A stretch of 64,000 bases of DNA from Lepisosteus oculatus (taxonomy: Eukaryota; Chordata; Actinopteri; Semionotiformes; Lepisosteidae): positions 17,936,570-18,000,569 of the forward strand of contig NC_090707.1 in assembly GCF_040954835.1 (NCBI RefSeq). The letters run 5' to 3'. Numbering within the stretch: position 1 is the stretch's first letter; every line of letters starts with the position of its first letter. Positions 28,701 through 39,289 of the stretch are shown here, in pieces. Made by a program: the position numbers and the translations under genes. Under the pieces are notes generated by a model. It searched no databases and was not told where the DNA came from. It saw only the letters and a list, made by a program, of their open reading frames with translations.

Positions 28701-31700
28701 TAATAATCCTTTGTGAGCTTGACAATTTGTAATTGATTATTTAGTTACAATCCTGGCTAAATTTCAAATAGTTTCAAAGAGATTTCATACATAGGAGTGA
28801 ACCTTGCATCTAATGTGCAAAATACAAAGGCTTGTTCCAACAGAGCCCAGTTGTCTGGAGGTCTAGTTAAAGCAGGACAACTTTAAACATGCTGAGGCAA
28901 CATTATTTGACAAAGCCCATAAAGCAAAACAGCATTATAAAACCCTTATCCAGTCAACATATCAGGAGGAGAAAATGTTGTAATTTATGTTACAAGTAGC
29001 TACTTTGTGATGTGCTACTGACCAAATTTTGTTAAATTATTCCTGACATAGCAAATAAAAACACAGCAATGCAAAATGCTACTTCCAGGTCACTGATGTG
29101 CTACCTGAACTGTTTTTTAGACAGCATGATAACAAAACACACAGCAAGCAACAGAAATATTTTCTAAAAAAATATACGGTACAATTACAGTTATTGTTAA
29201 GATGTTAGTGAGAATTGTTTTGAAACGATGGCCATCACAAGCTTAAACTTATACAAACACACATAAAATAACATTCAGGCTACAGCCATGTTTTTTTTAA
29301 AAGGTCTGTTGCAATAAAATGATAATTATCATTCACGTAAGCTGTTAACACAATGTAAATCAACTAGAACAGTAAAAAAAAGCCCAAAATAAACATTGAC
29401 ATGACAGTAATTTTTCCAAAATCCAGAGCACCTTACAGACCACATGAGAATAGTTTAAAGACAGGAAACATCTGCCTTGTCAACTTGCCTCTTCATCTGC
29501 AATATTACTTCCTTCCTTCAATGGGCCTGATTCTCTGCGTTTCTTATTGGCTTCCAAAGGAGATGTTTTTTAGAGGAGATCCAACTCTATAGTGTTTTGA
29601 CGCATAATGTATCAGAAGACTCTTGGCAGCCTTTAAAGGCTTAAAAGCACAAATCACAACTATTTAAACTGTTTAAGACATTTTTGAGAACATTCCCTTT
29701 CTCTACTGCAGTCACGCATGCACTGCTCAACGCAGTGTCCTCCAACTACACAGCGACTTGACATGAAAAGCTACAGTATGTATGTCCCCTCTGGCAGGCA
29801 TCACAGTTATGTTAAATACAACAGACGTCTAATCCTGGACCTTATAATGCAGAAGATGATAGTTCCTTTTAAGTTACATCTCATTTCCCTTTATAATGAC
29901 ACACTGAAATCACAGCTACATACTGCATACAGTCCTGACCTATTGTTTAAGAGGAAAGGACAGAGTACCAAGATGCTGTGATCATAAAATCAGTTACACA
30001 GAACTTGCAAATACTTGTCAGTAGGGAACCTCTTAAATTCTAAAGCATTTTTCAAAACTTCACTGGACCCCTTACGGCAGAATGAGTGCCATAAAATTCT
30101 GCCACTAACTGAAGAGTAAGAGAGTACCTAAAACATTCGAATAAGGTTCTTATTACAACTTACGGGTGCTACAATGCTTAATCAAAGTTTAGTCAGCCAA
30201 TGCAAACTGGCTAACACCTGTTTTAAATCATGCATATTCCAAATTAGGTTATCAGTAACTGAATGCATGATTATGTCCATAAGAAAGGAAAAGAAAACAT
30301 GTTTTTTCAGTGGGCATACACACCCACTCACAGCAATGGAATGGCTGCAGAAGAGGTAGCCAGAATAATAAATTGGCAATCTGCAATTAGCATGTCCACA
30401 ACAAATGCATCACTCAAGTATTTACTTAAATTGGTGTTACAGACACCATCAAAACTTCATATCAGCAGTTCTATAGTTAAACATTTCCTTGAAGGGATTT
30501 ATTAGTAGGATCCTGTGTGGACAGAAGTTTTTTTTTACTTCAAGGAGCTTTTTCAAACTATTTTTTTTCTTTTTTAATCAAAGAGTTAAAGTTTGGGAAA
30601 ATCTGGATGTCTGCATTGTTCAAAGTACAGTACATAGTATCCTTGTTCATCAGCTCAAAAGACAACATGCATCTGAGCCGACAGCACTTCATTTCTGGGG
30701 ATTTTTAAAATCTTAAAAATAACAATCTTACTATACATTCTCTAATTATAGCGTGTCCTCCAGCCCACATCAACACGCAGCAGTAATCTAGATTGAGTCA
30801 GCCTCTGCACTGAAACCCAGGGTCTGCCATAACAAAGAAATCTACTGTGGGGACGAGGACGTGGTCATTTATCAAAACAGCAGAAGGTAGTGCAAAACAA
30901 TCGCAGCTCAATAACCATGATTCAACAGTTTACGAAAGGAAACAACTGCTTTTCTGGGAATATCTTCTCACTTCTGTGAACACACACACTAGCAGCATTT
31001 AAAAAGTCATAAAAAAACATTTCTAAAGTTTTTCTAAAGGCGTGTATGACCTTTTCCTCCTTTTGTTCTAAAACACTTCTTCTGTCTTTCATTTCCTAGC
31101 TGACAGTTGCTCATACTGTCTGTATGCATTTGATATAGCAAACAAGAAAGTACGTTTTGTATAAGACTGGACCCAATTCAAGAGAGAAAGACCTTACTAA
31201 ATTACATCTAAACGGTAATGTCAGACCTGGTGTGTTGAACAATGAAAGATTGAATGACAAGCAGCCTCTGAACTAAATACAGTATAATCTAACATGTTCT
31301 ACCTACACACAAAACTGAAACATGTTTTAAAGTTAAAAGGTTTCAAAGAAGACAGATGTTGACTTTAACCCCCCCCAAAGAAAAATTATATAAATGAGGT
31401 TTGCTTAGCCTATGTAACAGAATGTTTTCTCATCAGAGGCTCTCACAGGACAACTCTCTAGAGATTATGTGGTAAGACACAAGCCTGAATAACTGGGATT
31501 CAATGGAGCATAACTCAGTGAACAACAGACGGTTTCCTAAGAAAAAACCATGTACAACTCATTTTAATGTACTAAATTAGTCAACTGAAATAAACAGGCC
31601 AAAATCTTCAATTCAAGAGACTAAGAGGAAGCAATGACAATAAAGTGAATAAAGAGAAAAGCTAGAAGATTTTTTTGTGGTGGGAACTAGGCTCAGTGAG

Positions 31701-34644
31701 TTAATCAGCGGTTTCTGCCACTGGCTGTTGAGAGGAGCTGGGCTTGTCCTGTATTATTTAGTCTAGGTTAGGCCAATGTGTGATAACTGAAAAATGAAAA
31801 CAGCATGGAGGCTAAGAAAAAAATCACCATCAAATCTTCTTGAAGTGATCTGAAGTGGTGTGCTTGTAGGATTGATGTAAAAAACATCTGGGGTTTTTTT
31901 TTAGAACTGTCTGTGAGGTACACAGCACATTGCTTGTTTAATCTGGGTGTTTACCTAATAGAAGTATAAGTCTAAAATTACTTCATCGCCCTGTAATAAA
32001 ACGTCAAATGATAGACGTGTTCAGATGTGTTCTAAGTAGCTTCAGTAGAGGGAACACACAGTCAAGGGTGAATCTCTCTCTAGACACCTCCCAGGTTTTT
32101 GTAGGTACCCCAGAGAATACTGAACCAACAATTCAAAAAGAGATATTTTGTACTTCTTGAACATTCTTTAACTCACTTCTGACAGAGTGCATTTCTTTTC
32201 AGTATTTAAACATGGTGTGTAACAATGCCACTGTTTCAGGCTACACTTTTAAAAGTTATTTTCATTGGAGTTCTTACATTGTAAGAAAAATGTGTATATA
32301 TATATGCAAGAAGGTTAAGATAGGCCTATTCATAAATCAATTTTAAGGATATCTTACTCTTTAAATTGTGAACCACAATGATCTACTGTTCACATGATAA
32401 TCTAACGGATACTGTACAGGCCAACCAAATGTACCATAAATCAAATCCCATACAAAAGGAATGAAGGAATGCTTGTGAAGTCGGAATGCTTATCAAAGCA
32501 GGGTAAAAACACCAGGGCAATGGCTATAAAAGGATTTAAATCTTAAAATGATGAGGTTATCAGAGGTCATGCCCTTTGAGGTTTCTTGTAAAGATTCCCA
32601 CACACTATACTAATACAAGGCCAAAAATTAAACAAACTAACAATTCATGTAAGTTTGTAAAGTCACTCCTCTTGCTATTTCACCACTGTAGGCAGCAGTA
32701 CACTGGAGTAAGATATGTCTGAAACATTCTCCTTCTGCATTCCAGTATGAGTTCTGACATGAGCACAAATCCTTGGTTCTTACTTCAGTGAAGTATTAGA
32801 TTTAACACACCTATTGAAAACATGTGGAGCAAGCTGATCTTTATAACCTGCCATGCTTTTGTACATCCGGGGCAACTTATTGCTCTATATACAACATAAC
32901 CCATATTCCTTTGACACTATCATTACTATATACTCTATTTTTTATATATAAAGAGTACAACTGCTTTGTGCCAAATTAACAATTTACATTAAAATGCACT
33001 TGGTACTTAATGGAAAATACTGCTTTTTTGTCAGAAATTATTTTGGATTTAATAATGCAGCCAATTTGAAAAACCACAAATGTATGTATTTAGTAGAAAA
33101 AAAGTAACATCTGAACTAGACACTGTAGCCATAGCATCTGGAATATAAGCATGCATTTAGTTCATAGGAGTTAATTCAAGGCAATTATAATTAAACTTAC
33201 TTATTTTAGATATTTCATAATAGCTACTGTACTTAGGCAAGTGTTCTATACTACATCTCTTGAAAACACTTTTGAATTTTATTCACATTAACTACAGAAG
33301 TGGATAAAATCAAACAGTAAATAGTCCATTTGTAACCTTTCTCTCGCAGGAAGAATTGAGGACAATGGTCTACTCCAAGTGAACGAGTGGTTCCATAAAA
33401 CACCAGCATAATTATGTTCCATTTATTTTATTCAAATCAGGATAGCTGCCTTTGCAGAAAAGCACACTGAGACGACATGAGCTGGAAGACTAACATTGAG
33501 TTAGGGGATCAGTAGCACGGTCAGGCTCCAGTAAAGGTATACGACACACAAATGGTATAGTAAATAACAAACCTTGAGAAGTCAAGGATGAAGCTCACCT
33601 GTATTGTCAAACTGTAATTCCTGACACGGTGTGTTTGTTTGCCAGGGACAGCTGTAAACTACTCCTCTCTCCACAAGCGTTGAAAAAGACGCATTTGCTT
33701 TAGGAGCGCCTATCAAGATGTTTAACCTAAAGATGAAGAAAATACAAAGAAGATATAAATAATTAAAATAAACCAAAAGAATCTTAAACCTTACAAGCTA
33801 CTCAGCGTCCTGATGATCGTAACTGGCCTGACCAAAAATGTAATAGTTAATAATTTATATAATTTTAAAGTTGTTACAAACATACAGCACTAAGGAATTC
33901 GAAATTGCTGACAAGAACTCAAACCATTGTGAACTACTGTTTTTTTTATTGGATGAACTCACAGAATAAAAAGAAAGAACAGTACACAGCTGAATCCAAT
34001 AGCTTAAATTCAAGTAAGTATGAAAATCCATTTGGAGTGTACAGAAATTTATTGAGAAACACAACAAAAACATTGAGATCCTGGAAACAAAATGTTTTCT
34101 TAAACAAATCTGTGTTACATTTTACTTATTTGACAATAACGTCCAATACTTCTAAGGTGCCTAAACCAAATGTAACACAATACTGAGGAAGTTGGGGATT
34201 AGGAGATCGCACTACAACATCAAAAAGTTTTAAGGTTTCCTTTTTTATCAAAGAACTCGAATTACACCCTATTGCTGTAAACGATAGGTGTTCAAAACTG
34301 AATCGTTCATTTCTATCTTTAATTTGCCCTAGAAAACAGGCTACACTTACACAACAGTATTCTATATTTATACTATAAAGACAAGTTTATATCTACTTTG
34401 AACTTTTAGGTAACTTGATTAATGTCATAAGGTGTATTGTAGGGTTAAAAAAAGTAAATTCTGAAACTTACTGGCTGTCATCTGGCTTGAAGAAATCCAC
34501 TGAAAATCCAAAGTAGCTCCTAGCAGGACCAGAGTAAACAGAAGGATCGTCTATATCCAGATTGAAAGAAACGCTGCTTTTAATTAAAGAACACAGCACT
34601 GCCAAAGATAAATACATTTTGCGACAATATCCGTCCATCCACAT
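1102..34644 (-). CDS. ITGAV: Integrin alpha-V, complete 30-exon coding region
   Basis: Integrin alpha subunit without an I domain. It pairs with a beta subunit at the plasma membrane and binds RGD-type ligands (known for the family). Exons, first to last: 34472-34644, 33599-33726, 27569-27660, 27176-27290, 25693-25754, 25376-25421, 22991-23113, 22455-22499, 21727-21770, 21586-21642, 19625-19677, 18610-18815, 18026-18217, 16681-16726, 15562-15669, 11655-11710, 10631-10785, 10247-10384, 9595-9662, 7491-7638, 6254-6346, 5654-5733, 4930-5010, 3547-3652, 3047-3205, 2796-2912, 2480-2593, 2242-2349, 1631-1753, 1102-1200. All junctions are AG/GT and keep phase. The total is 3135 nt, 1044 aa (human 1048). 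Four Ca-binding loops, a furin site, one TM helix and GFFKR are present. The tail (PPQE near the membrane, ENGDGNTEA at the end) is alpha-V type rather than alpha-5, alpha-8 or alpha-IIb. ZC3H15 upstream supports this. No frameshift or internal stop was seen. Confidence 0.96.
2796..2912 (-). CDS. ITGAV: ITGAV exon 26: proprotein cleavage site between heavy and light chains
   Basis: Alpha-V is cut by furin-type convertases into disulfide-linked heavy and light chains. This exon encodes the linker with KNKRRRRD (residues 879-886). It is a run of five basic residues before Asp, where the human chain has a shorter basic site. The exon is 117 nt in phase 0 and ends at a GTATAT donor. Confidence 0.9.
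3047..15669 (-). CDS. ITGAV: ITGAV exons 15-25: thigh and calf leg domains
   Basis: The extracellular stalk runs from ARPVISVN through the thigh to calf-1 and calf-2. Recognisable blocks are [12 protein letters not shown] and CEELDAYLR (exon 17), [14 protein letters not shown] (18), [14 protein letters not shown] (19), [12 protein letters not shown] and [10 protein letters not shown] (20), [13 protein letters not shown] (21), AGLRFSVHQ (22), PLVQHIYE (24) and [18 protein letters not shown] (25). Exon 17 starts at 10785 (AG then AC TTT CAG). A second AG 8 nt further into the exon would break the frame left by exon 16. Exon 24 has an unusual GTCTTA donor. Confidence 0.92.
6008..6034. repeat. 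(ATT)n microsatellite
   Basis: About nine uninterrupted TAT/ATT units in ITGAV intron 21. Confidence 0.9.
6430..6890 (+). repeat. Old, headless 5S-type SINE fragment in ITGAV intron 20
   Basis: The 5S head is lost or unrecognisable, but the body aligns by eye with the 24795 copy: AGCATAGTGGTGAAGGACAC, CCTCAGATGAGACATTAAG, AAGAGTAGGGGTGCTCACCC, then CATCACCCAGGTAGGTGCTG and the AAAAGTGCTACA end. It is clearly more diverged and so older than the copies at 17423 and 24795. Confidence 0.65.
6930..7255 (-). repeat. V-SINE-like tRNA-derived SINE in ITGAV intron 20
   Basis: Read on the minus strand it has a tRNA-like head with box A (GTGAGCATTGCT) and box B (AGTTCAATTCC). The conserved central block follows (GTGCTCCAGGTTCCTCCCAC) and the common 3' tail GGATAAAGCAGTTAGAAAAT followed by GGATGGATG. 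This order (tRNA head, central domain, LINE-like tail) is that of the V-SINE superfamily of fishes. It is in the same orientation as ITGAV and abuts the older 5S-type SINE. Confidence 0.75.
8440..9540 (+). pseudogene. Decayed LINE reverse-transcriptase remnant in ITGAV intron 19
   Basis: Plus-strand pieces of a non-LTR reverse transcriptase in shifting frames. [10 protein letters not shown] (from 8534) resembles the KAFDTVDH block. LTITKDF resembles PLTITKGVPQGS with the rest deleted. THFYADNTI (about 8735-8760) resembles the catalytic YADDT box, with Asp to Asn at the second Asp. [13 protein letters not shown] and [10 protein letters not shown] follow (about 8850-9000). Several stops and frameshifts make it dead. 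It is antisense to ITGAV. The class is probably a CR1/L2/Rex-type LINE; the exact family was not resolved. Confidence 0.75.
12514..13152. mobile_element. Non-autonomous TIR DNA transposon in ITGAV intron 15
   Basis: About 640 bp with terminal inverted repeats: GCCGGAGTCACACTAC at 12515 on the left, and the complement of GCCGGTGTCACACTAC at 13151 on the right (15 of 16 identical). TTA flanks both ends (12511-12513 and 13153-13155), which fits the 3-bp duplication of PIF/Harbinger elements. An ISL2EU-like assignment is possible if the boundary is shifted. There is no transposase frame. CACACTAC and ACACAACT words recur inside, and CpG content is above the intron background. Confidence 0.75.
12924..12967. 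repeat. Nested hairpin inside the TIR element
   Basis: CTCGCTACGA (12924-12933) pairs with TCGTAGCGAG (12958-12967), and inside it ATCAAAC (12938-12944) pairs with GTTTGAT (12947-12953). Both stems are perfect, separated by 4-nt bulges on each side. It could extrude as a cruciform or fold in RNA from either strand. Confidence 0.85.
13153..15561. other. Rest of ITGAV intron 15, nothing classified apart from the purine tract
   Basis: About 2.4 kb of AT-rich intron between the TIR element and exon 15. No coding similarity or repeat family recognised. Confidence 0.4.
13320..13400. repeat. Purine-rich tract
   Basis: Nearly all A/G on the plus strand, with a GAGAGAGAGGGGGAAGGA core, in ITGAV intron 15 just beyond the TIR element. 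It is polypyrimidine in the ITGAV transcript. Confidence 0.7.
16190..16238. repeat. Perfect 16-bp inverted repeat in ITGAV intron 14
   Basis: CAACAATTTCTATCTG (16190-16205) and its exact reverse complement (16223-16238) are separated by 17 nt. It lies about 440 nt from exon 14. No repeat family was recognised. Confidence 0.9.
16681..33726 (-). CDS. ITGAV: ITGAV exons 2-14: seven-bladed beta-propeller head
   Basis: This part makes the ligand-binding head that contacts the beta subunit. Blade landmarks are [83 protein letters not shown] and [15 protein letters not shown]. Four DxDxDG-like calcium loops are visible: DFNNDGTDD (residues 254-262), DINNDGFVD (308-316), DLDMDGFND (374-382) and DIDLNGYPD (438-446). 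This is the usual alpha-subunit number. Exons are short (44-206 nt). The 46-nt exons 6 and 14 and the 44-45-nt exons 8 and 9 were found by homology and phase rather than from open frames. Confidence 0.93.
17423..17832 (+). repeat. 5S rRNA-derived SINE, internally deleted, in ITGAV intron 13
   Basis: Same family as the copy at 24795. The 5S-like head carries AAGCTCAGCAGGTGTGAGAC and TACCTGGATGGGAGACCTCC, then the shared body (CAGCATAGTGATGGGGAAAC), and the shared 3' end (AAAGCACTTTGGGTAG, CGCTATATAAGTGTAAG). About 170 nt of the body present in the fuller copy are missing. It lies in the intron between exons 14 and 13, antisense to the gene. Confidence 0.85.
19678..21585. other. ITGAV intron 10, nothing classified
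   Basis: About 1.9 kb. A less AT-rich patch at 20740-20960 lies within it, with a 123-codon minus frame (20812-21183) that has no recognisable homology and no splice context. Confidence 0.4.
23114..24794. other. ITGAV intron 6 upstream of the SINE, unclassified
   Basis: Mostly AT-rich. The stretch about 24430-24740 is less AT-rich than its surroundings (AGCCCGGTGGCATGCTG, GCATCACTGGCGGTGCC) and immediately precedes the 5S SINE. It may be an old repeat or a conserved non-coding element. Confidence 0.35.
24795..25370 (+). repeat. 5S rRNA-derived SINE, near full length, in ITGAV intron 6
   Basis: The first ~110 nt follow the 5S rRNA gene: GCCATATCACTCTG, then AAGCTAAGCAGG, GAGCCTGGTCAGTACCTGG and ATGGGAGACCTCCTGGG, which cover the internal promoter boxes A, IE and C. 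A 400-nt unrelated body follows, then a short ATT-rich tail. A possible 6-bp target duplication, TAATGT, lies at 24786-24791 and 25365-25370. It is antisense to ITGAV and is the best-preserved of four copies. SINE3-type class is inferred from the 5S head. Confidence 0.88.
25376..25421 (-). CDS. ITGAV: ITGAV exon 6: 46-nt micro-exon with a tandem acceptor
   Basis: Encodes [15 protein letters not shown]. The acceptor reads TAGCAG (25427-25422), a NAGNAG tandem site. Use of the upstream AG would start the exon at 25424 and add one Gln. I chose the downstream AG because it matches the length of the human junction. A 5S-derived SINE ends within about 6 nt of this exon's donor (25375-25374). Confidence 0.85.
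25755..27175. other. ITGAV intron 4, nothing recognised
   Basis: AT-rich, short frames only. No splice-bounded homology or repeat family seen. Confidence 0.45.
28020..28565 (+). pseudogene. CR1-like LINE fragment with RT block and 3' end, ITGAV intron 2
   Basis: [12 protein letters not shown] then [12 protein letters not shown] (about 28070-28150) matches the YINDL and FADDTK blocks of CR1-type reverse transcriptases. The first Ala is replaced and a stop interrupts. Further on, about 28420-28500, the nucleotide pattern ATCCTGGCATCATTCAAG, GGCTGGATGAGAACC and CATCAATTGGCCACTAAC resembles the CR1/L2 3' end common in fish genomes. The middle is mostly deleted. Confidence 0.6.
28566..33598. other. 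Rest of ITGAV intron 2
   Basis: The largest ITGAV intron spans 27661-33598. Beyond the CR1-like piece, this ~5 kb is AT-rich, with short poly-A/T runs, a TATATATATA run near 32297 and frames no longer than 87 codons that lack homology I recognise. Regulatory elements are possible in a first-large intron, but none is visible by eye. Confidence 0.45.
34472..34644 (-). CDS. ITGAV: ITGAV exon 1: signal peptide and start of beta-propeller
   Basis: Encodes the N-terminus. After an in-frame TAA (34645-34647) there are three in-frame ATGs, at 34644, 34638 and 34617 (M1, M3, M10). All of them give a hydrophobic signal peptide that should end before FNLD, the first residues of mature alpha-V chains. 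I took the first ATG as the default; the sequence cannot decide which is used. The exon continues through YSGP and YFGFSVDFF, the first FG-GAP blade, and ends in phase 2 at a GTAAGT donor. Confidence 0.9.
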
Positions 34645-35110
34645 TTAAAAAGTGTTTAAAAAGTCTGTACAGAAAATGAAGCGAGTGTTCAGCTCTTGTA
34701 AAGCTACAAAATACAAATGAGCCCCACTTTTCGATGTAGTCACTGTATCTGTCTGGGAGCGCATTTAGCAATGATTTCACACTCTCTGCCCACATATGAT
34801 TAATTCTTTCTCCCAGACAGATAAACCACAAACAGCCATTTTGCATTAAACCATTTACATATTCGTCCCAGAAACAATTCGAAGAAAAATCGAAGATCCC
34901 TCTTTTCTCTTTTCGCAAGTTGATCTTTAACTGTGATTTGTTTATGTCAGTCTACAAAAAAAAACTTGCACAGTACTGTCTGAGCAAACGTACGAAGCCC
35001 CATTCGTATTTAAAAAAAAAAAGACTACAGGAAGTGAAACGGATCCTGAGCCGAGACTTCCGCAGTCCACATATTATCAATGGAAAACCAGTGAAGAAAC
35101 TTTCATTTTC
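34645..35110 (-). promoter_or_regulatory. ITGAV: ITGAV 5' UTR and probable promoter region
   Basis: Sequence just upstream of the first ATG. CpG dinucleotides are more frequent here (especially 34860-35070) than in the surrounding AT-rich DNA, but this is not a dense CpG island. No convincing TATA box or initiator stands out. The transcription start cannot be placed from sequence alone. Confidence 0.4.
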
Positions 35111-38100
35111 GTAGGATAGGTAGTTTTCAGATGGATGAGAACATGTTTACAGTATACAAAATTGTAACTTCGTATGTTTTTCTAGAGTGTATATTCTTTA
35201 GCAATTTTTGCTTGATGAAACAAGTAAGACATCCTTGCCATAAAAATACATATATTTATCTGGACCTCGGAATTCCCCTATATCGGACACAAGAACTGCT
35301 ACCCTAAGATCCGTTAGTTTATCTGTAACATTTTGGATTAATTTGTGGTATAATCGTACACATACAGTATGCTTATAATTATTCAATTTAAATGTTAATA
35401 GAAGTATGGCATGTTTTCCTATCCTGATACTTGAATTCTAAAAATATATGAGAAACAAACGCCTTAAGACCAGTTAAATTTTAGACAAGTAAAATAAAGG
35501 GCGTGGCCAACTGTTACATTTCTAGATGTAAAATATCGATTTAAGATGAATGAATAAAGGCGAGTATTTTACGCATAATATGTTTTTTTGAAGGGGCAGT
35601 TCAATTACTGTTAACCTTTGGTATATAATATCCAATTACGACTTAGGAAATTAGGAAAAATATAAATCCTTCCCTTTACATGATACAAACATTAATTATC
35701 TATATTAATTATTAATCATTATAACATTAATGCATTTGTGTTTTTGAATCTTGTTAAAATATGACTTGTTTTAAGCACAGTCCAATTAAAATAAACTGCT
35801 ACAGATAATCCACTTTTTGACAACTTGGAGCGCATTGTCCCATTACTGTTCTAATTTAGCTGCTTAGATAGACCTGACAGTATCATTATTAAACTTTTTG
35901 AGAACAACGTTTTGAGATTTACTCAAGATCTCTGAAAACAACACTAACATATGACTCACAAGGCATACGATTTGTCTAAAAGGCCTATGCTTACTAATTG
36001 GTTCAATTGGATCCATATGGCATGTGTGATGTTAACGTCTAAACGTGGTTATTGATACATGAAAAAAGGTTTTTGTTTGGTTTCCATGAAAAGGACAGAG
36101 ACATTATTTAATTTGAACAAAATGAATGGTGTCTGTTATTGTACAAACATATTTGTTCCTTACTATTTTTCAGTCACAGACTTTTAACACTTTATACAGA
36201 CGTTTAATGTGGCATCAGTCTTCCTCTTCATTTCTAGATGAAGACTAATGTAATGTAAATTAGATGAATTAATAATATGTGGCTTAGATCAAGGACAGGT
36301 CATTGTAATGCAATGTTTTTCTCTCACTACACTGTGTAAATGTACTGTATAGAAGTGCTAAGTTCTCCTTAAATCAAAGCTCCTTCTAAAAATTACCATG
36401 ACATTTCACAAATGCTACACAGGACCTTATTTTAATCAGGGTTACGGTCTTCTGTTTAAAAAAAAAGACTGAACTGTAGTAAGTCAAAGTGGGCATTCCT
36501 TAATGACACCCTTTTGTACTAAATAATAAAAGAGTGAGCAATCAGAAGCATGCCAAAATTGTTAAAAAGGCAGAAGACTTTATTTTAGAAAATTTACCAG
36601 GTATGTTTCATAATGATAAATATTACACCTACTGTACCAGCACATAGGCAGCACCTTAAACTTACATCTCTGCAAAAAAACTGTATACAGATCATATGAA
36701 TGTTATGAGGCTAGTCTGTTTGAAAAAGTTAATCTGTATAATATTAGATGTATTATATGATCACAAATTGAAATTTGTTTTGCATAGCAAAGGCTTATGT
36801 AGTGTACTTTTAGAGTAAAGGGGACTGCTTCTTTCTGGTGTTTCTTCTGACTCAGCATTTAAACAGAACTAGACAGGAAACACCCTGCAGGTTTCAACAT
36901 AATCACTTATCTCTAATGTGTATAGCTGGTCAGGAGCCACTGAATCATTCACTGTTGAGATTTTACTTAATAAAAGGGTCAGCATGAGTCATTGTTTTGG
37001 AGTTTGAAACAGCACCTTATCCTGAAAACTGAGAATTGTGAATTACTAATCAGAGCAGACAATGTTTTGTTCACATTTGACTTAGCTTGTGACTCTCAGC
37101 TTTCAGTACAGGAATGAAATATCTTCTAAAGAATGTTCGGCACAAATCTCATGGGCTCAGTGTACAAGACTGATAACTAGGATTGTCATTTAAAAAAGTC
37201 GTAGAATGCCCATGCTGTTACCTTCAGCTGACCTTAAAAGAAGAAAAAAAAAGAACAATGCTTACAATATTTTCAAAACCATATTAAACAAAACAACTAA
37301 TCCAAATTTCTCCATGTGGAATAACTATTACACTTTGAAACTTGTATTAAACTTGTAGTAAAAATGTTCTCTTTCTGTTCAAAAACCTTCATTGGAAGAG
37401 GATTTAATTTTTAATTATTTTTTACACATCCTTACTAAAAACCACATTCAAGAAATTCAGTGCAGTGAATGATTTTTGCAGAACATTCAAGGTTTTATGG
37501 GTCTGAAACTGAAATTTCCTGGTGGAGCTATACTCTTATGCAGAAGCCATTTCTTTTGTTTTTGTAACTTTCTGTGATATTTTATCATAAAATGAAGGGC
37601 AGCGTGTACCAATACTCTCCAATTGAATTAACTGGAAGGTTAAGTATTCAGCTGCCCTCTTCTGTTTAGATTAGTAATACTGAGATCATCACAACCATGT
37701 ACAGTATGTTCCACATAGTGTGTGGCTCACCTTCACATTGCTTGGAAAAAAATCTTTTTTGAGAAACAAATCTGATTAGAATTCCCATTGGAAACTTTAC
37801 CTACTTTTCAGTATCATTCTAAATGATTTATTCAGCACATACAACATAGCCTAATGGTTGTGCCTTTGATCCAAGATCATTATAAACAGAATTTTGAAAA
37901 TGGAATTTGCACATCAAATGCTTTAACGTCAATAAAACGTTGTAATGACTGAGCCACAGAAAAACAGAACAACCTTGATTACACATGGGAACAAGTACAC
38001 ATAATTTTTATTGTTTTGTCCGGTTCTTCTTCAATTTCTTAAAACATTATACGACCGTTAACCTTGACAAATCTCAGGGTTACATAGTTAGTTTAGAAAA

Positions 38101-39289
38101 ACAATGAGATAGTTAACGATCATGGTGCTCTAACCATAAACAAAGCCTTTGTTTAATCACTTATTCAGCTCAGAATGGCACTGACAACTCTAGAGAATTT
38201 CCAACTGGTCAGCTTTTGCAAAACTAAATGAATAATAAAAAAAATAACATACCATGCTATTTATACAATGCCAGTGGATAAATGCCCAATAATGCCACTC
38301 AGAAGGACTTCATCGACGAGCTAAACATGCATTTTGTTTTTATTTTTAGAATATTTTCAGTAAAATGGGAATAAGACATTTCTAATTAACAAGGAAATTG
38401 GTTGTCAGTACTGTATCAGTATGTCAGCTGAAAAGGAACAAAGGGAGGTTAATTCCATGCTGAATGGCAGAAAGACAAACTGGAAATAAATTACTTTTCA
38501 GCCTGTATTTACAATATTAGTGATTTATTTTCCCCTACTTATTACTTACAACAATAGTAGTAAGTTCATTGAGGGTGTTATGCCTTCTGCATAAAATGAC
38601 ATGCAAAGCATTTGATTCTTTATTTGCATCTGATAGCCCTCAGCTTGAGAGTTATCAAATATTCAGATATGCTCAGATACATACTTTATTTTTTGTTATT
38701 GAATGTTTAGAATTTTTCTATTAAATTTACACATGAAAGACAAACATATTGGAACAATTATTATATTCTTACCCACAATAAGTTTGACTTGAAACTAAAA
38801 AATAAAGTATTTTACATAGTTTTGTTTTTTTATTCAGCTCATAAAGTGGCTTACAAGGCTCCAGGGACATCTAACCCTGCTACTGTGTACAATTGGACTT
38901 TTATTTTATTAATTTGGAACTGGTTGTGGAAGGATTAACTTGGAGAATCTGAATGCCAGTGATAATTCAGACTTCTAATTGGAACACTTTTTCTTACAGG
39001 AACAATTGTTCTTTTGTATCTGCTTTTGGAAAGTCTTGCATGTGGTCGCTGAGGTTTGATACCATGTGACAGAACAAGCCGCTGAATAATTTAGCTTGAG
39101 CAAAGCTGACTGGGTTGGCTGTGAGCAATATCTTTGTTAAAAGATGGGAGGTAAATTCACTTTGAGTGACAGATCACAGATCACTAAAATGGAAATATAA
39201 ATTTGAGGCATTAAATAAGAATCAGAATCAGTACAGACTTTAATTTATTAATATCCTGGAAATGTTAAAGTTATTATACAGCATCATTG
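35111..39289. other. Intergenic DNA upstream of ITGAV, nothing recognised
   Basis: AT-rich, only short frames, no recognised repeat. Distal ITGAV regulatory DNA could lie here, but no motif supports a call. Confidence 0.4.

Noticed and set aside
34580..34918. 112-codon minus-strand frame upstream of ITGAV
   Set aside because: It is out of frame with ITGAV exon 1 and overlaps it. It resembles no known protein and lies in the 5' UTR and promoter area.
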